Assembly: GCF_012489685.1 (NCBI RefSeq)
Contig: NC_080045.1
Span: 1,307,001-1,371,000 of the forward strand
Source of the DNA: Lotus japonicus
Lineage: Eukaryota > Streptophyta > Magnoliopsida > Fabales > Fabaceae
Length of the DNA: 64,000 bases
Direction of reading: 5' to 3'
A model generated the notes under the pieces. That model ran no database searches, was not told where the DNA came from, and was given only the letters and a program-made list of their open reading frames with translations. Positions 11,126 through 24,500 of the stretch are shown in pieces. How positions within the stretch are numbered: the stretch's first letter is position 1; every line of letters starts with the position of its first letter. Position numbers and translations under genes: made by a program.

Positions 11126-11128
11126 CAA

Positions 11129-13857
11129 TGTAACGCTCCGATTTCTCGGGTGTCACACAGTAACTAATCACGTGTATTTTGTTCAAAGAATTTTCGCCGA
11201 TTAATTAATTAACCTTTAATTAATGATAAAAGATTCATTAATTGCGAAACTCTTGAAAGATTAACCTTTACAAATCTCGCGGAAGTAAACATCATCTCAA
11301 AACTTTTGAATTAAATAAAATACGTATGAAACATTCGTCTAAAACCAAGGTAAATTACATCAACTTTAATTGTCCAAATGAAAACAAAATAATTGCTCAA
11401 TGCTTCCCGAACTCGGTACTCTCAACCCAAAGAGAAAATGGATGTCTCTCAACCCAACCCAAATCCTTGACCTCTTTCTCTTTATCTTTTTCCTCTTTAT
11501 CTGAAGTGTAGTCGTCATTCGGTAGTGGCTCGTCACAGAGTATCAGCTTCCAAGAATGAGTCGTCGCCGTTATCTTCATGACCATATACCCCTCCCCCCC
11601 CCCCCCAAATAAACACATAAACAAGTAGCGCAAGGATCAGGTCTCATATTCTCATGAAAACATTCACATATACATGTACAAGGTATAATAAGCATAATCT
11701 TTAAGTTATATCTCAGTCAGTCACCTAAGTTCAGTTAGGCAAGCGACCTCACCATTCACACAACCACCTCAACACCAATGGCCATATTCACGATCATCCG
11801 CAGATGAATAATTCTCGGAGGGGACACACCGTACAACCCTCATTCATGTGGGGGACACACCGTCCACCGGACACACCGTCCGTCCACAGAATCACAAGGT
11901 GACCGCAGTCAACCAAATTACGTGGGGACACACCGTACAACCCACAAAACACCCTCGCGTGCAAGTAACCGTTTGTCTCTAACGGTACCATCGTTCTCAT
12001 GGCCCATAGTCTTCACTAGACCTATGTCCAATTACATCACATTTTACTTGCAAGCGATAAAGTTCTCATTTCTCTTTGTTAGGGCTCTAATAGTCAACCT
12101 AGAGTCTTAACATTTTCAACAGCGGGTAATGCAACTTAATGACAGTAATAATCACAGCACCAAAAGGAATTACAGCTGGATGAGCGACCTTTTTTACAGA
12201 ATAATCCAGCCAGTAACAAAATTCATCAATACCATACAAGTAAATTAGATATTCTAAATTCAGAAAACATCCAACCCAAAAACTAGTAGATTCAAGTTTT
12301 ATGAAACAATTGTCATATTCATTTTCTAAAAAAAAACAGCAGGAACAGCGATCACTAACGACGATCACCCGAACTCAATTCTCAACCAAACATGACATAC
12401 TATACATGCCTGGAAATCTATTTCCAAAATCTACCGCTTTCTAGTTTAACACTTTTTCTTTTGAAACCCAGAACTTGGTGATATTAGGCTCTGAAGTTCG
12501 CTGTCCGGTACAGGGAAAACAGCAGGTGTATCAGTCACTAAAACCGATCTCCAGGCCTCATTACTAAACCAAAACTTTTTTTCTCTATACGCCTAGAAAG
12601 CTAATTCGAAGATCTATAACTTCCTAGTTTACCACGTTTTCATCTGAAGACCAGAAACAGGTGATATTGAGCCATGAAGTCCGCTGTCCAGTACAGAAAA
12701 CTGGAAGGGTCACTTCTGCCCTAAATTAAAATTTTGAAGATGCAAGTGCAAAGTTTCAAAGCCATTTTCCAGCAACAAAACGTCATATATTCATGTGGAA
12801 TCACTCTATGAAAAGATTTCAGAACCTAACACATCTCAATCATCACGTTGGACAAATAAATTTCATGTCAAACTTAGCAAGTATTGCATGGGATCTTCAC
12901 AAAGCATCAAGGTCTAAGACAAGAATAGCAAATAGTGAAACAATAACACATGGTATCTCATGGAAAAATCCAGCAAGCATCATGATCATAAAAGTCCAGC
13001 AAGCTATCCCATAACCAAACCCTCATGCAAAAACCCTCCAACAACAAAACCTTTCACAACAAATCATGGCAACAATTCCCTAACAACCTACCCAATCCTA
13101 GGACCAGCCCTTACCTTGCTAAAACCTTGATGAAAGAAGAAAAAGATGAAGTTTTGAAGAAGCTTTTCCTTGCTGTCCAAGTTCCCTCCCTCTTTCTCCT
13201 TCTCGAATCCTCTCCCTATCTCTCGTGATCTCACTCTCTCTCGCTCCCCTTCACGACGGCGGCCGGCGGTAAGGGTGGAAGGCGGCGGCTCCTCTCTTCT
13301 CCTTTCCTTTCTCTCTTCTGTTTTTACGTGATGGAGGTGCTGCCCAAGGGTTTCTAATTCAGATTTTGTGTGTATGAGAAAAACTCATCCCCCCAAACCC
13401 TATTGAACCCGCGGCTACACATGCATGGGCTAGGGTTTTGAAATTTTTTTCTTTCCAAGCCAAAACAAGTAAAAACACTGAACCCAACTAATTACTCACT
13501 TACACCGGTCTTACCTATGAGAAAACCAAACCACTTTTTAATAAAAACAAGATTAAAACAGGAATTAAAAGGAAAATTCTCCAATTAACCCGCTGGTATT
13601 GTACAGCCAAAACCATCGTCACTAAAACTACAATATCCCGAGGTACCGCTATAGGAATGATCTGATTCCACTTCGATAATTTTCTACACTTAAAGGGCTA
13701 CAACGCTCATGAAGGAAGTTTTCCCAAATGAGGTCGTTAAGACACTCTAAAAATTCACACAAGTTGACAGTTGAAATCTGCCAATTTCCAACTTGAACAA
13801 AACCCTCATTTTATTCAATCTTTCTCAAAACAAAACAAACTAAAATAGGGCCTTACA
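11129..13857 (-). mobile_element. 5' LTR of the Tekay-like element
   Basis: 2,729 bp, TGTAACGCTC...TTACA on the plus strand, colinear with 4889-7588. It keeps a 27-bp segment near 11176 and a 16-bp segment near 11868 that the partner lacks. Point differences are scattered and sparse by eye, which suggests an insertion of moderate age. Its outer flank TGCCT (13858-13862) repeats 4884-4888. Confidence 0.93.
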
Positions 13858-14689
13858 TGCCTCGTTGCGTAAATGGTTTTGTTATGCCAAGGTGCCTCCG
13901 TGACCTCCCATGTCAAAATTTGAGAATTATTCACCCGATGATGGATTTCCCAAGGCGTACTATGCAAATTTGGGTGGAAGATGAGCTTTCAAGGGAAAAT
14001 CTCAATTTGGAAGGGAATCTTGGTTTTCCATGGCTTGCCTCGTTTCCCAAATGGTTTCCCTATCCTAATGGGCCCCCGTGAGCTCTCATGTTAAAATTTG
14101 AGAATTCTAACCTTGATGATGGATTTCACAAGGCTAACCTATGCGAATTTGGGTGGAAAATGAGTTTTCAAGGGAAAATCTCAAGTTGGAAGGGAATCTT
14201 GGTTTTCCATGGCTTGCCTCGTTTCCCTAATGGTTTCCCTATCCCAAGGTGCCCCCGTGAGCTCCCATGTAAAAAAGTGAGAATTCTTGCCCCGATGATG
14301 GATTTCCCAAGACTAACCTATGCGAATTTGGGTGGAAAATGAGTTTTCAAGGGAAAATATCAAGTTGGAAGGGGAACTTGGTTTTCCATGGCATGCGTCG
14401 TTGCCTAAATGGTTTCCTTATGCCAAGGTGCCCCCGTGACCACCCATGTCAAAATTTGAGAATTATTCACCCGATGATAGATTTCCCAAGGCTAACCTAT
14501 GCTAATTTGGGTGGAAGATGAGCTTTCAAGGGAAAATCTCAAGTTGGAAGGGAATCTTGGTTTTCCATGGCTTGCCCCGTTTCCCAAATGGTTTCCCTAT
14601 CCTAAGATGCCCCCGTGAGCTCTCTTGTGAAAATTTGAGAATTCTTGCTTCGTTGATGGATTTCCCAAGGCTAACCTATGTAAATTTGG

Positions 14690-17600
14690 GTGGAAGATAA
14701 GTTTTAAAAGGAAAATATCAAGTTGGAAATGAAACTTGGTTTTCCATGGCATGCCTCGTTTCCCTAATGGTTTCCCTATCCCAAGGCGCCCCCGTGAGTT
14801 TCATGTCAAAATTTGAAAATTCTTACCCCGATGATGGATTTCCCATGGCTAACCTATGCAAATTTGGGTGGAAAATGAATTTTTAATGGAAATTATCAAG
14901 TTGGAAGGAAAAATTGGTTTTCTAGGGCATGTCTCGTTGACTAAATCGTGTCCCTATGCCATGGTGCCCCTGTAAGCTCCCATGTAAAAATTTGAGAATT
15001 CTTGCCCCGATGATGGATTTCCAAAGGCTAACCTATGCAAATTTGGGTGGAAGATGAGCTTTCAAGGGAAAATCTCAAGTTGGAAGGGAATCTTGGTTTT
15101 CCATGGCTTGCCTCGATTCCCAAATGGTTTCCCTATACCAAGGTGCCCCCGTGAGCTCTCATGTTAAAATTTGAGAATTCTAGCCCTGATGATTGATTTC
15201 CCAAGGCTAACCTATGCGAATTTGGGTGGAAAATGTGTTTTCAAGGGAAAATATCAAGTTGGAAGGGAAACTTAGTTTTCCAGGGCATGTTTCGTTGCCC
15301 AAATGATTTCCCTATGCTAAGGTGCCTCTGTGAGCTTCCATGTTAAAATTTGAGAATTATTGACACGATGATGGATTTCCCAAGGCTAACCTGTGCAAAT
15401 TTGGGTGGAAGATGAGCTTTCAAGGGAAAATCTCAAGTTGGAAGGGAATCTTGGTTTTCCATGGCTTGCCTCGTTTCCCAAATGGTTTCCCAATCCCAAG
15501 GTGCCCATGTGAGCTCCCATGTCAAAATTTGAGAATTATTTCCCCCGTGATGGATTTCCCATGGCTAACCTGTGCAAATTTGGGTGGAAAATGATTTCAA
15601 GGGAAAATATCAAGTTGAAAGGGAAACTTGGTTTTCCAGGGCATGTCTCGTTGCCCAAATGGTTTCCCTATTCCAAGGTGCCTCTGTGAGCTTCCATGTT
15701 AAAATTTGAGAATTATTGACACGATGATGGATTTCCCAAGGCTAACCTGTGCAAATTTGAGTGGAAGATGAGCTTTCAAGGGAAAATCTCAAGTGGGAAG
15801 GGAATCTTGGTTTTCCATGGCTTGCCTCGTTTCCCAAATGGTTTCCGTATCCTAAGGGGCCCCCGTGATCTCTCATGTTAAAATTTGAGAATTCTTCCCT
15901 CGTTGATGGATTTCCCAAGGCTAACCTATGCAAATTTAGGTACAAGATGAGTTTTTAAAGGAAAATATCAAGTTGGAAATGAAACTTGGTTTTCCATGGC
16001 ATGCCTCGTTTCCCAAATGCTTTCCCTATCCCAAGGCGCCGCCGTGAGCTTCCATGTCAAAATTTGAAAATTCTTACCCCGATGATGGATTTCTCATGGC
16101 TAACCTATGCAAATTTGGGTGGAAAATGAATTTTTAAGGGAAAATATCAAGTTGGAAGGAAAACTTGGTTTTCTAGGGCATGTCACGTTGCCTAAATCGT
16201 GTCCCTATGCCAAGGTGCCCCTGTGAGCTCCCAAGTAAAAATTTGAGAATTCTTACCCCGATGATGGATTTTCCAAGGCTAACCTATGCAAATTTGGGTG
16301 GAAGATGAGCTTTTAAGGGAACATCTCAAGTTGGAAGGGAATCTTTGTTTTCCATGGCTTGCCTGGTATCCCAAATGGTTTCCCTATACCAAGGTGCCCC
16401 CGTGTGATCTCATGTTAAAATTTGAGAATTCTAGTCTTGATGATGGATTTCCCAAGGCTAACCTATGCGAATTTGGGTGGAAAATGTGTTTTCAAGGGAA
16501 AATATCAAGTTGGAAGTGAAACTTGGTTTTCCAGGGCATGTCTCGTTGCCCAAATGGTTTCCCTATGCTAAGGTGCCTCTGTGAGCTCCCATGTTAAAAT
16601 TTGAGAATTATTGACCCGATGCTGGATTTCTCAAGGCTAACCTGTGCAAATTTGGGTGGAAGATGAGCTTTCTAAGGAAAATCTCAAGTTTGAAGGGAAT
16701 CTTGGTTTTCCATGGCTTGCCTCGTTTCCCAAATGGTTTCGCAATCCCAAGGTGCCCATGTGAGCTCCCATGTCAAAATTTGAGAATTCTTTCCCCCGTG
16801 ATGGATTTCCCATGGCTAACCTGTGCAAATTTGGGTGGAAAATGATTTCAAGGGAAAATATCAATTTGGAAGGGAAACTTGGTTTTCCAGGGCATGTCTC
16901 GTTGCCCAAATGGTTTCCCTATTCCAAGGTGCCTCTGTGAGCTCCCATATTAAAATTTGAGAATTCTTGCCCCGATAATGGATTTCCCAAGGCTAACCTT
17001 TGCAAATTTGGGTGGAAGATGAGTTTTCAAGGGAAAATCTCAAGTTGGAAGGGAATCTTGGTTTTCCATGGCTTGCCTCGTTTCCCAAATGGTTTCCCTA
17101 TCCCAAGGTGCCCCCGTGAGCTCCCATGTAAAAATTTGAGAATTCATGTCCCGATGATGGATTTCCCAAGGTAACCTATGCAAATTCGGGTGGAAAATGA
17201 GTTTTTAAGGGAAAATAACAAGTTGGAAGGGGAACTTGGTTTGCCATGACATGCCTCGTTTCCTAAATGGTTTCCTTATGCCAAGGTGCCCCCGTGACCA
17301 CCCATGTCAAAATTTGAGAATTATTCACCCGATGATGGATTTCCCAAGGCTAACCTATGAAAATTTGAGTGGAAGATGAGCTTTCAAGGGAAAATCTCAA
17401 GTGGGAAGGGAATCTTGGTTTTCCATGGCTTGCCCCGTTTCCCAAATGGTTTCCCTATCCTAAGGTATCCCCGTGAGCTTTCATGTTAAAATTTGAGAAT
17501 TCTTGCCTCGTTGATGGATTTCCCAAGGCTAACCTATGCAAATTTGGGTGGAAGATAAGTTTTTAAAGGAAAATATCAAGTTGGAAATGGAACTTGGTTT

Positions 17601-19790
17601 TCCATGGCATGCCTCGTTTCCCAAATGGTTTCCCTATCCCAAGGCGCCCCCGTGAGCTTCCATTTCAAAATTTGAAAATTCTTACCCCGATGATGGATTT
17701 CCCATGGCTAACCTATCCAAATTTGGGTGGAAAATGAATTTTTAAGGGAAATTATCAAGTTGGAAGGAAAACTTGGTTTTCTAGGGCATGTCTCGTTGCC
17801 AAAATCGTGTCCCTAAGCCAAGGTGCCTCTGTGAGCTCCCATGTAAAAATTTGAGAATTCTTGCCCCGATGATGGATTTCCAAAGGCTAACCTATGCAAA
17901 TTTGGGTGGAAGATGAGCTTTCAAGGGAAAATCTCAAGTTTGAATGGAATCTTGGTTATCCATGGCTTGCCTCGTTTTCCAAATGTTTTCCCTATACCAA
18001 GGTGCCCCCGTTAGCTCTCATGTTAAAATTTGAGAATTCTAGCCCTGATGATGGATATCCCAAGGCTAACCTATGCGAATTTGGGTGGAAAATGAGTTTT
18101 CAAGGGAAAATATCAAGTTGGAAGGGAAACTTGGTTTTCCAGGGCATGTCTCATTGCCCAAATGGTTTCCCTATACTAAGGTGCCTCTGTGAGCTCCCAT
18201 GTTAAAATTTGAGAATTCTTGCCCCGATGATGGATTTCCCAAGGCTAACCTATGCAAATTTGGGTGGAAGATGAGTTTTCAAGGGAAAATCTCAAGTTGG
18301 AAGGGAATCTTGGTTTTCCATGGCTTGCCTCGTTTCCCAAATGGATTTCCTATCCCAAGGTGCCCCTGTGAGCTCCCATGTAAAAATTTGAGAATTCTTG
18401 CCCCGATGATGGATTTCCCAAGGCTAACCTATGCGAATATGGGTGGAAAATGAGTTTTCAAGGGAAAATATCAAGTTGGAAGGGGAACTTGGTTTGCCAT
18501 GGCATTCCTCGTTGCCTAAATGGTTTTCTTATGCCAAGGTACCCCCGTGACCACCCTTGTCAAAATTTGAGAATTATTCACCTGATGATGGATTTCCCAA
18601 GGCTAACCTATGCAAATTTGGGTGGAAGATGAGCTCCAAGGGAAAATCTCAAGTTCAAGGGGAATCTTGGTTTTCCATGTCTTGCCTCGTTTCCCAAATG
18701 GTTTCCCTATCCTAAGGTGCCCCCGTGAGCTCCCATGTAAAAATTTGAGAATTCTTGCCCCGATGATGGATTTCCCAAGGCTAACCTATGCGAATTCGGG
18801 TGGAAAATGAGTTTTCAAGGGAAAATTACAAGTTGGAAGGGAAACTTGGTTTGCCATGGCATGCCTCGTTGCCTAAATGGTTTCCTTATGCCAAGGTGCC
18901 CCCGTGAGCTCTCATGTTAAAATTTGAGAATTCTTCCCTCGTTGATGGATTTCCCATGGCTAACCTATGCAAATTTGGGTGGAAGATGAGCTTTCAAGGG
19001 AAAATCTCAAGTTGGAAGGGAATCTTGGTTTTCCATGGCTTGCCTCGTATCCCAAATTGTTTCCCTATACCAAGGTGCCCCCGTGTGCTTTCATGTTAAA
19101 ATTTGAGAATTCTAGTCCTGATGATGGATTTCCCAAGGCTAACCTATGCGAATTTGGGTGGAAAATGTGTTTTCAAGGGAAAATATCAAGTTGGAAGGGA
19201 AACTTGGTTTTCCAGGGCATGTCTCGTTGCCCAAATGGTTTCCCTATGCTAAGGTGCCTCTGTGAGCTCGCATGTTAAAATTTGAGAATTATTGACCCGA
19301 TGATGGATTTCCCAAGGCTAACCGGTGCAAATTTGGGTGGAAGATGAGTTTTCTAGGGAAAATCTCAAGTTTGAAGGGAATCTTGGTTTCCATTGCTTGC
19401 CTCGTTTCCCAAATGGTTTGCCAATCCCAAGGTGCCCATGTGAGCTCCCATGTCAAATTTGAGAATTCTTTCCCCCGTGATGGATTTCCCATGGCTAACC
19501 TATGCAAATTCGGGTGGAAAATGAGTTTTTAAAGGAAAATATCAAGTTGGAAATGAAACTTGGTTTTCCATGGCATGCCTCGTTTCCCAAATGGTTTCCC
19601 TATCCCAAGGCGCCCCCGTGAGCTCCCATGTCAAAATTTAAAAATTCTTACCTCGATGATGGATTTCCCATGGCTAACCTATGCAAATTTGGGTGGAAAA
19701 TGAATTTTTAAGGGAAAACATCAAGTTGGAAGGAAAACTTGGTTTTCTAGGGCATGTCTCGTTGCCTAAATCGTGTCCCTTTGCTAAGGT
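14690..19790 (+). repeat. Higher-order module recurring at 7, 9 and 11 monomers
   Basis: A two-monomer module marked by GGCGCC(C/G)CCGTGAG and, one monomer later, AATCGTGTCCC occurs four times, with the second marker at 14944, 16195, 17803 and 19769. The gaps are 1,251, 1,608 and 1,966 bp, close to 7, 9 and 11 monomers. Between copies, 16260-16830 matches 18941-19505 at an offset of 2,681 bp (15 monomers), sharing for example GTGTG in place of GTGAG and TTTCCCCCGTGATGG. Confidence 0.8.
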
Positions 19791-21589
19791 GCTCTTGTGA
19801 GCTCCCATGTAAAAATTTGAGAATACTAGCCCTGATGATGGATTTCCCTAGGCTAACCTATGCAAATTTGGGTGGAAGATGAGTTTTCAAGGGAAAATCT
19901 CAAGTTGGAAGGGAATCTTGGTTTTCCATGGCTTGCCTCGTTTCCCAAATGGTTTCCCTATCCCAAGGTTCCCCCGTGAGCTCCCATGTAAAAATTTGAG
20001 AATTCATCTCCCGATGATGGATTTCCCAAGGCTAACCTATGCGAATTCGGGTGGAAAATGAGTTTTCAAGGGAAAATAACAAGTTGGAAGGGGAACTTGG
20101 ATTGCCTTGGCATGCCTCGTTGCCTAAATGGTTTGCTTATGCCAAGGTGCCCCCGTGAGCTCCCATGTCACAATTTGAGAATTATTGACCCGATGATGGA
20201 TTTCCCAAGGCTAACCTGTGCAAATTTGGGTGGAAGATGAGCTTTCAAGGGAAAATCTCAAGTTGAAAGGGAATCTTGGTTTTCCATGGATTTCCTCATT
20301 TCCCAAATGGTTTCCCTATCCTAAGGTGCCCCCGTGAGCTCGCATGTTAAAATTTGAGAATTCTAGCCCTGATAATGGATTTCCCAAGGCTAACCTATGC
20401 GATTTAGGGTGGAAAATGAGTTTTCATTGAAAAATATCAAGTTGGAAGGGAAACTTGGTTTTCCAAGGCATGTCTCGTTGCCCAAATGGTTTCCCTATGC
20501 CTAGGTGCTCCCGTGAGCTCCCATGTTAAAATTTGAGAATTCTTGCCCCGATGATGGATTTCCCAAGGCTAACCTATGCGAACTTGGGTGGAAAATGAGT
20601 TTTCAAGGGAAAATATCAAGTTGGAAATGGAGTTTGGTTTTCCATGGCATGCCTCGTTTCCCAAATGATTTCCCTTTGCTAAGGTGCCCTCGTGAGCTCC
20701 CATGTCAAAATATGGGAATTCTTGCCGCGTTGATGGATTTCCCAAGGCTAACCTATGCGAATCTAGGTGTAAAATGTGTTTTCAAAGGAAAATCTAAAGT
20801 TAAAAATGAAATTTGGTTTGCCATGGCATGCCTCGTTGCCCAAACGGTTTCCCTATGGCAAGGTGCCCCCGTGAGCTCCCATGTCAAAATGTGGGAACTC
20901 TTACCGCGTTGATGGATTTCCCAAGGCTAAACCTCTGCGAATCTGGGTGGAAAATGAGTTTTCAAAGGAAAATCTCAAGTTGGAAATGAAACTTGGTTTT
21001 CCATGGCATGCCTCGATTCCCAAATGGTTTGCCTAGGCAAAGGTGCCCCTGGGAGCTCCCATGTTAAAATTTGATAATTCTTTCCCGGATGATGGATTTC
21101 CCATGGCTAACCTATGCAAATTTGGGCGGAAAATGATTTTAAGGGAAAATATCAAGTTGGAAGGGGAACTTGGATTGTCATAGCATGCCTCTTTGCCCAA
21201 AAGATTTCCCTATGCTAATGTGCCCCCGTGAGCTCCCATGTCAAAAATATGGGAATTCTTGCTGCGTTGATGGATTTCCCAAGGCGTTTCTATGCGAATC
21301 TGAGTGGAAAATGAGTTTTCAAATGAAAATATAAAGTTGGAAATGAAACTTGGTTTTCCATTGCATGCCTCGTTTCCCAAATGGTTTCCCTATGCCAAGG
21401 TGCCCCCGTGAGCTCATATGTCAAAATTTGGGAATTCTTGCCGCGTTGATGGATTTCCCAAGGCTAAACTATGCGAATCTGGGTGGAAAGTGAGTTTTCA
21501 ATGGAAAATATGAAGTTGGAAATGAAACTTGGTTTGCCATGGCATGCTTCGTTTCCCAAATGGTTTCCCTATTCCAAGGGGCCCCCGTG

Positions 21590-24500
21590 AGCTCCCATGT
21601 AAAAATTTGAGAATTCTTGCCCCGATGATGGATTTCCCAAGGGTAACCTATGCAAATTTGGGTGGAAAATGAGTTTCATTGGAAAATATCAAGTTGGAAG
21701 GGAAACATGGTTTGCTATGGATTGTCTCGTTTCCCAAATGGTTTCCCTATGCCTAGGTTCCCCCGTGAGCTCCCATGTCAAAATTTGAGAATTCTTAAAC
21801 CGATGATGGATTTCCCAAGGCTAACCAATGCAAATTTGGGTGGAAAATGAGTTTTCATTGGAAAATATCAAGTTCGAAGGGAAACTTGGTTTTCCATGGC
21901 TTGCCTCGTTGCCCAAAAGGTTTCCCTATGCCAAGGTGTCCCCGTGAGCTCCCATTTTAATATTTGAGAATTCCTGCCCCGATGATGGATTTCCCAAGGG
22001 TAACCAATGCGAATTTGGGTGGAGGATGAGTTTTCAAGGGAAAATCTCAAGTTGGAAGGGACACTTGGTTTTCCATGGCATGCCTCGTTGCCCAAATAAT
22101 TTCCCTATGCCAATGTGCCCCCGTGAGCTCCCATGTAAAAATTTGAGAATTCTTGCCTCGATGATGGATTTCCCTAAGCTAACCTATGAAAATTTGCATG
22201 GAAAATGAGTTTTTAAGGGAAAATATTAAGTTGGAAGGAAAACTTGGTTTGCCAAGGCATGCCTCGTTGTCAAAATGGTTTCCCAATGCCAAGGTGCCCT
22301 TGTGAGCTCCCATGTAAAAATTTGAGAATTCTTGCCCCGATGATGAATTTCCCAAGGGTAACCTATGCAAATTTGGGTGGAAAATGAGTTTCATTGGAAA
22401 ATATCAAGTTGGAAGGGAAACATGGTTTCCCATGGATTGTCTCGTTACCCAAATGGTTTCCCTATGCCTAGGTGCCCCCGTGAGCTCCGATTTCAAAATT
22501 TGAGAATTCTTAAACCGATGATGGATTTCCCAAGGCTAACCTATGCAAATTTGGGTGGAAAATGAGTTTTCATTGGAAAATATCAAGTTGGAAGGGAAAC
22601 ATGGTTTGTAATGGAATGTCTCGTTGCCCAAATGGTTTCCCGATGCCTAGGTGTCCCTGTGAGCTCCCACGTTAAAATTTGAGAATTCTTGCCCCGATTA
22701 TGGATTTCCCAAGGCTAACCTATGCAAATTTTGGTGGAGGATGAGTTTTTAAGGGAAAATTACAAGTTAGAAGGGAATCTTGGTTTGTCATGGCATGCCT
22801 CGTTGTCAAAATGGTTTTCCTATGCCTAGTTGCCCCCATGATCTCCCATGTTAAAATTTGAGAATTCTTGCCCCGATTATGGATTTCCAAGGGCTAACCT
22901 ATGCAAATTTGAGTGGAAAATGAGTTTTCAATGGAAATTATCAAGTTGGAAGGGAAACTTGGTTTGCCATGGCACGCCTCGTTTCCCAAATGGTTTCCTT
23001 ATGCCAAGGTGTCCCTGTGAGCTCCCTGTTCAAAATTTGAGAATTATTGTGTCGATGATGGATTTCCCAAGGATAACCTATGCGAATTTGGGTGGAAAAT
23101 GAGTTTTCAATGGAAAATATCAAGTTGGTAGGGAAACTTAGTTTGCCATGGCATGCCTCGTTTCCCAAATGGTTTCCTTATGCCAAGGTTCCCCCGTGAG
23201 CTCCCTGTTCAAAACTTGAGAATTATTGTCTCGATGATAGATTTCCCAAGGCTAAGCTATGCGAATTTGGGTGGACGATGAGTTTTCAAAGGAAAATATC
23301 ATGTTGGAAGGGAAACTTGGTTTTCCAGGGCATGTCTCGTTGCCCAAATGGTTTCCCTATGCCAAGGTGCCCTTGTGAGCTCCCATGTAAAAATTTAAGA
23401 ATTCTTGCCCCGATGATGAATTTCCCAAGGGTAACCTATGCAAATTTGGGTGGAAAAAGAGTTTCATTGGAAAATATCAAGTTGGAAGGGAAACATGGTT
23501 TGCCATGGATTGTCTCGTTACCCAAATGGTTTCCCTATGCCTAGGTGCCCCCGTGAGCTCCGATTTCAAAATTTGAGAATTCTTAAACCGATGATGGATT
23601 TCCCAAGGCTAACCATTGCAAATTTGGGTGGAAAATGAGTTTTCATTGGAAAATATCAAGTTGGAAGGGAAACATGGTTTGTAATGGAATGTCTCGTTGC
23701 CCAAATGGTTTCCCGATGCCTAGGTGTCCCCGTGAGCTCCCACGTTAAAATTTGAGAATTCTTGCCACGATGATGGATTTCCCAAGGCTAACCTATGCAA
23801 ATTTGGGTGGAAGATGAGTTTTTAAGGGAAAATTACAAGTTAGAAGGGAATCTTGGTTTGTCATGGCATGCCTCGTTGTCAAAATGGTTTTCCTATGCCT
23901 AGTTGCCCCGTGATCTCCCATGTTAAAATTTGAGAATTCTTGCCCCGATTGCAGATTTACCAAGGCTAACCTATGCAAATTTGAGTGGAAAATGAGTTTT
24001 CAATGGAAAATATCAAGTTGGAAGGGAAAATTGGTTTGTCATGGCACGCCTCGTTTCCCAAATGGTTTCCTTATGCCAAGGTGCCCCCGTGAGCTCCCTG
24101 TTCAAAATTTGAGAATTATTGTCTCGATGATGTATTTCCCAAGGCTAACCTATGCGAATTTGGGTGGAAGATGAGTTTTCAATGGAAAATATCAATTGGA
24201 AGGGAAACTTGGTTTGCCATGGCATGCCTCGTTTCCCAGATGGTTTCCTTATGCCAAGTTGCCCCTGTAAGCTCCCTGTTCAAAATTTGAGAATTATTGT
24301 CTCGATGATGGATTTCCCAATGATAACCTATGCGAATTTGGGTGGAAAATGAGTTTTCAATGGAAAATATCAAGTTGGAAGGGAAACTTGGTTTGCCATG
24401 GCATGCCTCGTTTCCCAAATGGTTTCCTTATGCCAAGGTGCCCCCGTGAGCTCCCTGTTCAAAACTTGAGAATTATTGTCTCGATGATGGATTTCCCAAG

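Larger units (their letters stand above)
4889..13857 (-). mobile_element. Ty3/gypsy retrotransposon, Tekay/Del-type chromovirus, gag-deleted and inactive
   Basis: An 8,969-bp element flanked by the perfect 5-bp duplication TGCCT (4884-4888 and 13858-13862). Its two LTRs of 2,700 and 2,729 bp have TGTAA...TTACA ends. The internal part (7589-11128, 3,540 bp) reads on the minus strand: primer-binding site, a short leader, protease, reverse transcriptase, RNase H, integrase, C-terminal chromodomain-like region, polypurine tract. Known Tekay/Del elements have gag before the protease; here only about 130 bp separate the primer-binding site from the protease frame, so gag is lost. Pol keeps one frame with six stop codons. 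It could move only with proteins from another element. Clade call rests on domain order, GPY/F-type motif and pol C-terminus; alternatives within the chromoviruses remain possible. Confidence 0.93.
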
